From positions 265,895 to 329,894 of the forward strand of contig NZ_GG668578.1 in the NCBI RefSeq assembly GCF_000160755.1: a stretch of 64,000 bases of DNA. Direction: 5' to 3'. The first letter of the stretch is position 1. Each line of letters starts with the position of its first letter. The position numbers and the translations under genes were made by a program. The notes beneath the pieces were generated by a model, which was given only the letters and a program-made list of their open reading frames with translations, did not search any database and was not told the origin of the DNA. Origin of the DNA: Proteus mirabilis ATCC 29906. GTDB lineage: Bacteria; Pseudomonadota; Gammaproteobacteria; Enterobacterales; Enterobacteriaceae. This document shows positions 9,561-17,974 of the stretch, piece by piece.

Positions 9561-10601
9561 TTACTCACGTTTTCTTTTCTGCTTTCGTTCACTGTAAAAC
9601 AAGGCAATAGAAGGAATACTTTGAATGATCAACATGCGCAATATATGATTCGACATCACAAAAGCCGCATCGACATTCATAGTGATCGCGGCAAATGTCA
9701 TTGCTTCCATACTTCCCGGTGCCCAAGCTAATACCAGCGTTGTCCAGGGAGCCCCTGTTAAATAAGCTGCGCTCAATGCAACGATCACCGTTAAAATAAC
9801 GTTGATAATGACCACCTGCACAGAGGAAAAAGCATTTTTAATTAACGAAGCAAAAGGAAAAACCACAAAATGTGCGCCAATATTCATCCCAATTAACACC
9901 ATACTGAGTTCATTTAATAGCATTGGAAAAGCAATCGGCTCACTGACAAAAGATTGTACCAATATTGCACTGCCTAATGATGTCAACATAAACGGTGCTG
10001 GAAAATGAATTTTCTGTAATAAAAGCCCAGATACTAGCCCTAACGCGACAATTAATAATAACCACATCGATGACAACAGTGTCATTTCAGGTAATGTAAA
10101 CTCCGTAAGGGTTGCTTTATCTGAGCCAACAATAAATCCAGCCATAATAATCAATACGATTAAACGAATAGTATGAGAAATAACAATTTTTTGTGGTGGT
10201 GTTTTGGTATGATCTGTTAAAGCAAGAATAGCCGCCATCGCGCCAGGTACAGCGCCTAACATAGCCTCTTCTTTTGTCCAACCAATATGACGATGAAACC
10301 ATAAGAAACTGACAACAAATTGAATGGCTAAACAAATAACGAGGATAATCAAAAGAAGCACTAAATTATCCGCACTCCCTAAATGTACTTGGTTAAACAT
10401 CAATCCAACAGAGGTGCCTAAGGTCAGTTGGATAAAAGTCAGTGTATGCTTAGGAACAGAGAGCTGCCATTTAAAACGATAAGCAATAATAACCACGACG
10501 ATTGGCCCAAACATCAACGCCATCGGTAGACCAGATAATGTTAATAACCCACCAATTAGTGCACAAAACAGAATTCCCGGTAGTTTTTTTAAAAATGACA
10601 T
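9561..10601 (-). CDS. AbrB family transporter (PF05145-type)
   Basis: Integral membrane protein of 346 residues with about ten hydrophobic segments and the internal duplication typical of the AbrB (formerly 'ammonia monooxygenase') family: GLMFGP-like motifs recur in each half (LPMALMFGPIVVV, FPAPFMLTSLGSAIL), and each half ends in PGAMAAI or PGSMEAMTF. The family is named for E. coli AbrB; substrate unknown. Monocistronic, convergent with yacC and divergent from the GNAT gene. Confidence 0.8.
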   Translation of the reverse strand: MSFLKKLPGILFCALIGGLLTLSGLPMALMFGPIVVVIIAYRFKWQLSVPKHTLTFIQLTLGTSVGLMFNQVHLGSADNLVLLLIILVICLAIQFVVSFLWFHRHIGWTKEEAMLGAVPGAMAAILALTDHTKTPPQKIVISHTIRLIVLIIMAGFIVGSDKATLTEFTLPEMTLLSSMWLLLIVALGLVSGLLLQKIHFPAPFMLTSLGSAILVQSFVSEPIAFPMLLNELSMVLIGMNIGAHFVVFPFASLIKNAFSSVQVVIINVILTVIVALSAAYLTGAPWTTLVLAWAPGSMEAMTFAAITMNVDAAFVMSNHILRMLIIQSIPSIALFYSERKQKRKRE

Positions 10602-10714
10602 GTTGTGTTATCCAGTTTTTTTAATTATGGTACTAATCCTATCACTGGTATAAATATTTAATAAACAAATAATGATAATTTAAATATTATTTTTATTAAT
10701 ATTAAGAGCTAATT

Positions 10715-11125
10715 ATGTCATTAAAAATTACTACCGCCCCGACGACGAATGAAATCAACGAAATTTATGAAGGCTTATTAACACATAACCTTCAGTATAT
10801 TCAGATGGAGCAATATACGCCCTTAGCCGTTTTTAAAGAGGAAAATGGTAAAAAAATAGGTGGGATCACTGGTGATATATTAGGTAATTGGCTACGTATT
10901 CGTTATCTATGGGTTGATAAGGCCTATCGTGGTAACAATATTGGTACAGAATTACTGCAAGCAATGGAAAATACAGCTAAAAAGAAAGGTGCCAAATATG
11001 CTGAGGTGGATACTTTTAGCTTTCAAGCCCTGCCTTTTTATCAAAAGCAGGGATTTGAAGTTTTTGGCACCTTAGAAAATTATCCGATTAGTGACAAAAA
11101 ATATTATTTAAACAAAGTATTATAA
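10715..11125 (+). CDS. GNAT family N-acetyltransferase
   Basis: Acetyl-CoA-dependent acyltransferase of 136 residues. The acetyl-CoA loop is RGNNIG (within DKAYRGNNIGTELLQAMEN), preceded by the beta-4 strand LRIRYLWVD and followed by FYQKQGFEVFG, the usual C-terminal GNAT motif. The substrate cannot be told from sequence. Single gene in an AT-rich setting; convergent with the repeat-protein gene. Confidence 0.85.
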   Translation: MSLKITTAPTTNEINEIYEGLLTHNLQYIQMEQYTPLAVFKEENGKKIGGITGDILGNWLRIRYLWVDKAYRGNNIGTELLQAMENTAKKKGAKYAEVDTFSFQALPFYQKQGFEVFGTLENYPISDKKYYLNKVL

Positions 11126-11155
11126 ATATTTTATACTATAAAATATTTATTTTCC

Positions 11156-12949
11156 TTATTCAGATGAGAACGCATAGTCGCTATCTATTATGTTAAATCC
11201 ATCTACATTTAATTGTGTAAATACTTGATCTTCAATTAATTCAACAATATCAGCATATTTTATATCACCTTCTTTTAAATTACCCTTATTTATATTATCT
11301 TCATCTAGTTCTGTTTCTTCCTGAATATAAGTTAAATTATATATTCCTTTCCCTATTAATTTACCTTGTTCTATCTCTTTCAGAAGAGGAATTAAAGTAT
11401 ATATTTCTTTCGATTCTAATTTACCTAGTTCTAACCCTTTCAGAATAGAAATTAAAGTATATATTTCTTTCAATCCTAATTGACCTAGTTCTATCTTTTT
11501 CAGAATAGAAATTAAATTATATATTTCTTTCGATTCTAATTTACCTAGTTCCATCCCTTTCAGAATAGAAATTAAATTATATATTTCTTTCCATTCTAAT
11601 TTATCTAGTTCCATCCCTTTCAGAATAGAAATTAAAGTATATATTCCGTCCCATTCTAATTTATCTAGTTCTATCCCTTTCATAGTAGAAATTAAAGTAT
11701 ATATTTCGTTATCTTCTAATTTACCTCGTTCTATCTCTTTCAGAATAGAAATTAAAGTATATGTTTCTTTTCCTCCTATTTTATCTATTTCTATTTGTTC
11801 CAGAATAGAAGTTAAATCAGATATTTCATCGCCTTTAACATATTTATTTAATTTTCCCTGAATAATTTCACTTACTTCAGAAAGATTACGTTCAGAATCT
11901 AACTTGACATTATTAGTACTATTAACTCCATCAAGATCATCATCATCCCACTCAAAATCCCCCACAAAATAAGCGACATTATCATCTGTACTTTTATCCA
12001 TTATTATTTCTTCACCACCATAAAACTTATTTATATATTCTTCAATCCAAATATTTTGCACTTTATTAAGTGAATACTTATATACGCAATCAATATTCGC
12101 TTCATTAAGAATTTCACCCATTATACTTTCTTCATAAAGAATTTTATTCATTATTTCCCGTAACTGTACTGGAAATTCTTCTTTAAGCTGCTCTACCTCT
12201 ACCATAAGAGGAAGATTATATTTTGAAACACAGACTAGAAAATTTATTTTAGACAGAAATTTTTCTTTCTCCTTATTACTTGAAAAATTAGCTAGTATTC
12301 TTTCATTGCTATTTTTAAATCGAGTTTCATTATCATACCTTACCAACACTTCATTAAATATTTTTATAACATCTTCTTTTTTTATTCTTTCAACTCTTTC
12401 CTTAATAATATTTTTAAATTCATCCGCCAGACGATTATAATCTGTATTTGATGAATTTCTGCAAAAGGCCTCCGCTCGTTGCAACTCATTTAAATAATTG
12501 AAAAAACTATATCTATCTTTAAAACTTGAATTTTCATTCTCTATTAAAGAGAGAAAATGGTTTAGGTTATGATATTCAGCTGTAATTGTAGCTATCTCAG
12601 CTTTTTCCTTATCTACTGTATCTTTTTTTATTAGTTTATTATTAAACTCATCTATCTTACACTTTAAATCTTTCACCTTAATCTTTAAATCAGTAAGTGT
12701 TTCAGTATATCTATTTAAATTTCCATCTCTATTACTTATTCCCATTCTACCGGTTTGGCTAATTGCAAAAAACATTGTAAATCGTTCCATCATATGAATA
12801 ACTTTTTTTATAAAACTGGGCTTAGCCGTTGTATTAGAAATATCCTTTATGTTCTTTGCAAAAGTTACATAACATGATCCTAAATAATCTTTCTTAGTAG
12901 ATAACTCTATTCCCTTATTAAATACATCAATACCATTAACTCTATTCAT
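11156..12949 (-). CDS. AT-rich orphan protein with nine 20-residue tandem repeats
   Basis: I do not recognise this 597-residue protein. No signal peptide or membrane segment is evident. The N-terminal half is charged and helical, with a probable coiled coil at about residues 85-115 (LTDLKIKVKDLKCKIDEF). The C-terminal part holds nine head-to-tail 20-residue repeats of the form KEIYTLISILKGMELDKLE, encoded at 11294-11833 with an exact 60-bp period. Base composition is far more AT-rich than the housekeeping neighbours, suggesting horizontal origin. A secreted effector or a surface/adhesion factor is conceivable, but nothing proves either. Confidence 0.75.
   Translation of the reverse strand: MNRVNGIDVFNKGIELSTKKDYLGSCYVTFAKNIKDISNTTAKPSFIKKVIHMMERFTMFFAISQTGRMGISNRDGNLNRYTETLTDLKIKVKDLKCKIDEFNNKLIKKDTVDKEKAEIATITAEYHNLNHFLSLIENENSSFKDRYSFFNYLNELQRAEAFCRNSSNTDYNRLADEFKNIIKERVERIKKEDVIKIFNEVLVRYDNETRFKNSNERILANFSSNKEKEKFLSKINFLVCVSKYNLPLMVEVEQLKEEFPVQLREIMNKILYEESIMGEILNEANIDCVYKYSLNKVQNIWIEEYINKFYGGEEIIMDKSTDDNVAYFVGDFEWDDDDLDGVNSTNNVKLDSERNLSEVSEIIQGKLNKYVKGDEISDLTSILEQIEIDKIGGKETYTLISILKEIERGKLEDNEIYTLISTMKGIELDKLEWDGIYTLISILKGMELDKLEWKEIYNLISILKGMELGKLESKEIYNLISILKKIELGQLGLKEIYTLISILKGLELGKLESKEIYTLIPLLKEIEQGKLIGKGIYNLTYIQEETELDEDNINKGNLKEGDIKYADIVELIEDQVFTQLNVDGFNIIDSDYAFSSE
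11294..11833 (-). repeat. 60-bp in-frame tandem repeat, nine units
   Basis: Nine contiguous 60-bp units inside the orphan gene, each encoding a 20-residue helix-like unit. The central units (about 11400-11760) are closest to each other; the outer two are more diverged. Exact periodicity and in-frame length mean unit gain or loss would change protein length without breaking it. Confidence 0.9.
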
Positions 12950-13080
12950 TTTATTGCCCTTACATTAATAAATTAACTGTTTATTTTATTCTTTTTATCA
13001 ATTTATACTTACAAAAATAACACAGTAGTAATTAATTAATCATTTACAATAAAAATCACATTTAATTTAAAATAGAAATA

Positions 13081-13110
13081 AAAAAAGATATCAAAAATGA
13101 TATCTTTTTT
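13081..13110 (-). terminator. Terminator after YheO-type regulator gene
   Basis: AAAAAAGATATCA, loop AAAA, TGATATCTTTTTT. The symmetric stem gives a T run on both strands. It lies 53 bp after the stop codon of the minus-strand regulator. Confidence 0.8.
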
Positions 13111-13162
13111 TAGTTTAATGATTTGTATTCCGCTGTAATTTAAAAAATAATTTATCGTTTAA

Positions 13163-13795
13163 TCATTCTTTTAAATCGTTATACACTGTTGCTCTTGAAA
13201 CACCGAGATATTGCGCAGTAATTTCCATCGCTTTGCGAAGTGAAAGGTAACCTTCATCCTGTAAACACAATAGCAATTCGCGTCGTTGATGCGGTTTCAA
13301 TGCTCTTGGTGTCACTGAATAAGTTGCAGAAAATTCATCAATACGTTTTTTCAACGAATCTTCTGTTACTGAGCTAAAAGTTTCAATGATATGATTTCCC
13401 TCTTCAAGAGTCGAAAATTGATTTAATACCATTTGTAAACCTTTAATCATCGATATATCAATATTTAAACATAAAGCAGCAACATAATTGCCTTGTTTAT
13501 CTTTAATACCAATCGATGTACTTTTAGCTGTTCTACCATCAGGAAACTGATTAGGATAGTTTGCAACAATTTGTGGAAAATCAGACGATTCAATCCTTGC
13601 CATACCTAGCTCAGTTGCTCTATCCCCCACTTTTCGACCTGATAGATTATTTTCAATCACCATAATGGTATTTTCACTATCGGTCAGATCATGAAGTACA
13701 ACTTCACAAAAAGGCGATAATGTTTTACCAATGCCTTGTGCAATATATTTTAGTTGTTCTACCAGCCACTCTTGGTCTGCAGTTTTGTGTGACAT
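13163..13795 (-). CDS. YheO/DauR-type transcriptional regulator (PAS-like + HTH)
   Basis: DNA-binding regulator of 210 residues. The N-terminal PAS-like YheO domain covers about residues 15-125 (EVVLHDL, KSTSIGIKDKQGNYVAALCLNID). The C-terminal HTH spans about 160-210 and ends ITAQYLGVSRATVYNDLKE. Family members such as DauR control D-amino-acid or other catabolic genes; the target here is unknown. It sits beside a damaged TetR gene and the UPF0261 unit, so one of these could be its target. Monocistronic with its own terminator. Confidence 0.85.
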   Translation of the reverse strand: MSHKTADQEWLVEQLKYIAQGIGKTLSPFCEVVLHDLTDSENTIMVIENNLSGRKVGDRATELGMARIESSDFPQIVANYPNQFPDGRTAKSTSIGIKDKQGNYVAALCLNIDISMIKGLQMVLNQFSTLEEGNHIIETFSSVTEDSLKKRIDEFSATYSVTPRALKPHQRRELLLCLQDEGYLSLRKAMEITAQYLGVSRATVYNDLKE

Positions 13796-13858
13796 AACGA
13801 TCCTACAATAGCTAAAACGTAAATGATTTATACAATTTTAACCGATTTATTCAAATAA

Positions 13859-14501
13859 TTAATCGTTATCTATCGGAAAATCTGACTTTGCCTGATTTAA
13901 AATAGCTTTAGCCATCCATTGGGTCATATCAATGACCTGCTGATCGCTGATCATCCATTTTCCAGATATCTTTCATTACTAAAAAAACTTCAGAACCATA
14001 AATAAGTGAGAAAGCTTTTATCACTTTATCCCACATTTCTTGCGGATAATGCGCTTTTAATGGTTCGATGACTTTAAGTAAGATCTCTTTACGATGACCA
14101 CGAATAAATCGTTTTTCTGTATATTCGCTTGATTGTCGCTCTTTAGCCCACTGCTGTAATGAAACCTGCAATGCGCCACGCAACGCCCCTTCATGTTTAA
14201 ACATTTGTGGATAAGCAAGATTGAGCAACGCAGTAATGCGCTGTTGTGTATTATCTTCTGGAGTGGGCTGCCATGCAATGATCGGTGCTAAACTTGCATC
14301 AACAGTAGCACTAATTAAATCACTTTGAGTGGGAAAATAGCGATACGCCGTTGCCCTTGAAACACCAGCATGTGCTGCAAGCTCTGATACGGTAGGTAAC
14401 ATCCCTTGTTCAAAAAGTTGCAATGCCGTTGTCACCAATAATTGGTAGGTTCTTTTTCGAGTACCTGACATTGTATCTATTTCATTACGACTAAAACTCA
14501 T
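13859..14501 (-). CDS. TetR family regulator, 3' end frameshifted by a 7-bp duplication
   Basis: TetR-type repressor with a normal N-terminal HTH (TVSELAAHAGVSRATAYRYFPTQSDLI, residues about 37-61). As written, translation stops at 13929 after 190 residues with the tail RSAGH. GATCAGC occurs twice in tandem at 13939-13952. Removing one copy restores the frame to a stop at 13859, giving 211 residues with a TetR-like end (QQVIDMTQWMAKAILNQ). Most likely it controls the divergent UPF0261 unit, whose upstream region carries paired dyads. The truncation removes the last 26 residues; activity may be lost or altered. Confidence 0.8.
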
Positions 14502-14549
14502 AAAAATTCCTTCGCTATTACTCCACTTTTCGTGGCTACTATACTGATT

Positions 14550-14566
14550 TTAAGAACTATTCTTAA
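14550..14566. promoter_or_regulatory. Inverted repeat between tetR and UPF0261 unit
   Basis: TTAAGAA-CTA-TTCTTAA, perfect 7-bp arms, 49 bp upstream of the TetR start. Candidate operator or promoter element for the tetR side of the divergent region. Confidence 0.4.
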
Positions 14567-14636
14567 TACGATTAAAGTTTACTTTAGGCGATTGAGTGTA
14601 CCTAAGCGACATTTAAAAGAGAAAAAATAAAAATAA

Positions 14637-14652
14637 TGAGACATGGGTCTCA
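14637..14652. promoter_or_regulatory. Candidate TetR operator, copy 1
   Basis: TGAGAC-ATGG-GTCTCA, perfect 6-bp arms. A near-identical copy lies 34 bp downstream. Location between the TetR gene and its divergent target unit is typical for autoregulated TetR systems. Confidence 0.6.
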
Positions 14653-14670
14653 AAATAATGCTATTATAAA

Positions 14671-14686
14671 TGAAACTCAAGTCTCA
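14671..14686. promoter_or_regulatory. Candidate TetR operator, copy 2
   Basis: TGAAAC-TCAA-GTCTCA, one mismatch from copy 1 in the left arm, same spacing, 51 bp before the UPF0261 start. Confidence 0.55.
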
Positions 14687-14736
14687 TTGTGATTATAATC
14701 TACACGTCAATAATCATAAAAGGTAAGGGAAGGCTT

Positions 14737-15948
14737 ATGAAACAGTATGCTGGCTTCATTTATATTGCGACTACGCTTGATACTAAAAGCGCTGAAATTT
14801 TTTATGTCAGTGAATTAATAAAAAAAGCAGGCCTTCCTGTCAAAACCGTAGATTTGACAACCAAACCTACAGCATTAGAAAGAGAAGCTGACGTCACAGC
14901 TGCACAAGTTGCTAGTTACCATCCAGATGGAAAAAACGCCGTGTTTTGCGGTGACCGCGGGAAAGCTATCGCAGCAATGTCCGTCGCTTTTGAACGTTAT
15001 TTAACCCACTGTGACGATGTCCTCGCTATTTTAGGATTAGGCGGCTCAGGGGGAACGGCATTGATTACACCAGCAATGCAATCTTTGCCCATTGGCGTAC
15101 CTAAATTGATGGTATCGACTATGGCTTCCGGTGATATCTCCGGATATATCGGCGCTAGCGATATTTCAATGATGTACTCCGTAACAGATGTATCCGGCTT
15201 AAACCGTATCTCTCGTAAGGTATTGAGAAATGCGGCCAACCAAATTGCCGGCGCTGTTTATTTTTACCAAGACGAAAATAGTGTTGATAAACCGGCTGTT
15301 GCATTAACGATGTTTGGTGTAACTACGCCTTGTATTCAACAACTAACTAAAAAACTTGAAAATAATTATGACAGTTTAGTTTTCCATGCGACGGGGAGTG
15401 GCGGTAAAGCCATGGAAAAACTGATAGACAGCCACTTACTTCATAGTGTTCTGGATCTAACAACAACCGAAGTATGTGATTATTTATTTGAGGGTGTCCT
15501 TGCTTGTGATGAAGATCGTTTTGGTGCCATCGCCCGCACTAAAACACCTTGTATCGTCTCTTGTGGCGCGTTGGATATGGTGAACTTTGGTCGCCCTGCT
15601 ACCGTTCCTGAGAAATATAAAGATCGTCATTTCTATCACCATAATTCGCAAGTCACCTTAATGCGTACAACACCAAGGGAAAATTGTCAAATGGGGATCT
15701 GGATCGCTGAAAAATTGAATCAGTGTGAAGGCCCACTGACGTTTATTTTTCCACAGGGCGGTTTTTCTGCTTTAGATATTGAAGGGGGACCATTCTGGGA
15801 TCCTCAAGCAAACCAAGCATTTTTTGATGCATTTATAACAACATTTAAAGAGACCGAGACTCGTCAATTAGTCATCAGTCCATATCACATAAATTCTGCT
15901 GAATTTAATCAGCAAGTTTATGATTTACACCAGGAACTTATTTGTTAA
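14737..15948 (+). CDS. Tm-1-like ATP-binding domain protein (UPF0261)
   Basis: UPF0261/Tm-1-like protein of 403 residues. The N terminus ([22 protein letters not shown]) and the glycine-rich [16 protein letters not shown] match the family's nucleotide-binding half; [14 protein letters not shown] starts the second domain. The open frame reaches 14689, but the ATG at 14737 has GGAAGG upstream and fits the family start. The next gene, a PEP-hydrolase-like TIM barrel, starts 16 bp downstream; such pairs recur in bacteria and fungi with no settled pathway. Probably repressed by the divergent TetR protein. Confidence 0.85.
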   Translation: MKQYAGFIYIATTLDTKSAEIFYVSELIKKAGLPVKTVDLTTKPTALEREADVTAAQVASYHPDGKNAVFCGDRGKAIAAMSVAFERYLTHCDDVLAILGLGGSGGTALITPAMQSLPIGVPKLMVSTMASGDISGYIGASDISMMYSVTDVSGLNRISRKVLRNAANQIAGAVYFYQDENSVDKPAVALTMFGVTTPCIQQLTKKLENNYDSLVFHATGSGGKAMEKLIDSHLLHSVLDLTTTEVCDYLFEGVLACDEDRFGAIARTKTPCIVSCGALDMVNFGRPATVPEKYKDRHFYHHNSQVTLMRTTPRENCQMGIWIAEKLNQCEGPLTFIFPQGGFSALDIEGGPFWDPQANQAFFDAFITTFKETETRQLVISPYHINSAEFNQQVYDLHQELIC

Positions 15949-15964
15949 CCACGGAGAAAGAAGT

Positions 15965-16792
15965 ATGACTTATTCACGTGAAGTGTTACTCAAAAAATTT
16001 AATGACATGATCGCACGTAAAGAGCCTATTATTGGTGGCGGTGCGGGAACAGGCCTTTCCGCAAAATGCGAAGAAGCAGGCGGTATCGATCTGATTGTTA
16101 TCTATAATTCAGGTCGTTATCGTATGGCGGGTCGTGGCTCTCTGGCAGGATTATTAGCCTATGGCAATGCCAATGAAATTGTTATGGATATGGCAAAAGA
16201 AGTATTGCCTGTTGTAAAACAGACACCTGTACTTGCCGGGGTTAATGGTACAGATCCATTCTGCAATTTTGATAAGTTTTTAGATGACGTTAAAGCCATC
16301 GGTTTTGCTGGCGTACAAAACTTCCCAACCGTTGGTTTAATTGATGGTAACTTCCGCGCTAATCTAGAAGAAACGGGTATGGGTTATGCTCTTGAAGTAG
16401 AGATGATCCGTAAAGCACATGAAAAAGGCTTACTCACAACACCTTATGTTTTTAGTCGTGAAGATGCCATTGCAATGACACAAGCTGGTGCAGATATTAT
16501 TGTTCCTCATATGGGTTTAACCACTGGTGGCAATATTGGTGCAGAAACAGCCGTTACTTTAGATGATTGTGTCGCCCTTATTAACGATTGGGCAAAAGCA
16601 GCAAAATCCGTACGCTCTGACGTGATTGTACTTTGTCATGGTGGCCCTATAGCAACACCAAAAGATGCGCAATATATCCTTGATAACTGTCCTGATTGCC
16701 ATGGTTTTTATGGCGCAAGTTCAATGGAACGTTTACCAACAGAAGTCGCTTTAACTGCAACAACAAAAGAGTTTAAAAATATTAAACGCTAA
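15965..16792 (+). CDS. Phosphoenolpyruvate hydrolase-like TIM-barrel protein
   Basis: TIM-barrel protein of 275 residues of the PEP-hydrolase/IGPS-like family (PF09370-type). Typical blocks are [48 protein letters not shown] and [13 protein letters not shown]. The ATG at 15965 follows GGAGAAAG and is preferred over the upstream in-frame ATG at 15920. Co-transcribed with the UPF0261 gene. Real substrate unknown; the name reflects family annotation only. A good terminator follows. Confidence 0.85.
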   Translation: MTYSREVLLKKFNDMIARKEPIIGGGAGTGLSAKCEEAGGIDLIVIYNSGRYRMAGRGSLAGLLAYGNANEIVMDMAKEVLPVVKQTPVLAGVNGTDPFCNFDKFLDDVKAIGFAGVQNFPTVGLIDGNFRANLEETGMGYALEVEMIRKAHEKGLLTTPYVFSREDAIAMTQAGADIIVPHMGLTTGGNIGAETAVTLDDCVALINDWAKAAKSVRSDVIVLCHGGPIATPKDAQYILDNCPDCHGFYGASSMERLPTEVALTATTKEFKNIKR

Positions 16793-16827
16793 TCTCAAAT
16801 CATCAAGTTTGCCTAAGCGTTGATCCT

Positions 16828-16860
16828 ATTGCCCACATCATGTGGGCAATATTTTATTTG
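16828..16860 (+). terminator. Terminator of the UPF0261 unit
   Basis: ATTGCCCAC, short loop, GTGGGCAAT, then ATTTTATTT, 36 bp after the TIM-barrel stop. Confidence 0.8.
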
Positions 16861-16876
16861 CAAGAAGCCTAACTGA

Positions 16877-17776
16877 TTACACCAGTTTTGCGATTAATGT
16901 ATTTAAATCCCCTGCTAAAAAATCAACGGGGGGAATTTCAATCACAGTATAGGCACCCGCTTGTTGTTTCATACTTGCTCTGGCTGCAGAAACCATAAAT
17001 TGAGATGTTAATGCTGGATTATTAATATGCATAGCATATTCAAATAATTGATTGTGTGTTTTGCCTGACACCCCTTTATGGGTCATTTGTACTCCGTGAC
17101 CAACATCTTTTAAGCTATCAACACTATCAACTTGTTTAATATGTGTTTCATCAGATGAGAAATAGCTGTCGGCCTTAATGGCTTGCTCAACCTGTGCAAA
17201 GTTAGCACCCGTTTCTAATTCAACATAAACCATACGCCGATGAACACCAGTACCTAATGGAATAGTCATTGATAACGCATCTCTTACCCCATCAATAGCT
17301 TTAGCGGCAACACTATGACCCATACTCATACCGGGACCAAAATTAGTGTAGGTAATACCTTTAGGTGCCATAGCTAACATTAAGGTACGAATAATAGAGT
17401 CTGAACCCGGATCCCAACCCGCTGAAATCACTGCAACACGGTTATGCTTTTTCGCCACCTCATCCAGTTCTGTTTTTAATGCAACGATATCACTGTGGAC
17501 ATCAAAACTATCAACGGTATTAATACCTAAGCTCAATATCGATTTAGCCAAATCTTTAATGGCTCTCGTTGGTGAACATAATAAAGCAACATCCACCTTA
17601 CCTAAGCTTTTAATATCATTTGTTACTGTTATATTTCGCAGTTCATCTGGAATATTTTGACTATCACGGCGAACTACCCCCACTAACTCAAAATCAGGTG
17701 CTGCAAGTACTGCATCTAGTGCAAAGCGCCCAATATTGCCATAGCCCACAATAGCGACTTTTATTTTAGTATTCAT
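16877..17776 (-). CDS. ddh: meso-Diaminopimelate dehydrogenase
   Basis: NADP-dependent oxidoreductase of 299 residues that reductively aminates tetrahydrodipicolinate to meso-DAP or runs the reverse reaction. The Rossmann motif GYGNIGRFALDAV is at about residues 11-23; SAGWDPGSDSIIRTL and GPGMSMGHSVAAKAI match the Ddh substrate-binding blocks. Diaminopimelate dehydrogenase is known from Proteus, which fits the host. A 2,4-diaminopentanoate dehydrogenase is a less likely alternative. Single gene, convergent with the TIM-barrel unit. Confidence 0.85.
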   Translation of the reverse strand: MNTKIKVAIVGYGNIGRFALDAVLAAPDFELVGVVRRDSQNIPDELRNITVTNDIKSLGKVDVALLCSPTRAIKDLAKSILSLGINTVDSFDVHSDIVALKTELDEVAKKHNRVAVISAGWDPGSDSIIRTLMLAMAPKGITYTNFGPGMSMGHSVAAKAIDGVRDALSMTIPLGTGVHRRMVYVELETGANFAQVEQAIKADSYFSSDETHIKQVDSVDSLKDVGHGVQMTHKGVSGKTHNQLFEYAMHINNPALTSQFMVSAARASMKQQAGAYTVIEIPPVDFLAGDLNTLIAKLV

Positions 17777-17974
17777 TTATTTCCCTGTTCTCGTTGTTAA
17801 TCATTATTGAATGATAATAATGTTTAATAATCAACGAATAAACCATATAAAAAGTTTTTTTGCTACTGGTTCATCAATTTAGCTATTCCCTTATTCATAA
17901 AGCATGTAAAATCGCTCCACTTTCCTCTGATTATATTTACAACACTATTTCACTCGTTTTTAAGAAGGTTTTCA

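Noticed and set aside
11294..11833. Regular repeats taken for a CRISPR array
   Set aside because: The 60-bp units are contiguous without spacers, stay in frame and encode similar 20-residue segments, so they are coding repeats.
13163..16792. Prophage or genomic island boundaries
   Set aside because: No integrase, tRNA or direct repeats were found flanking this accessory stretch.
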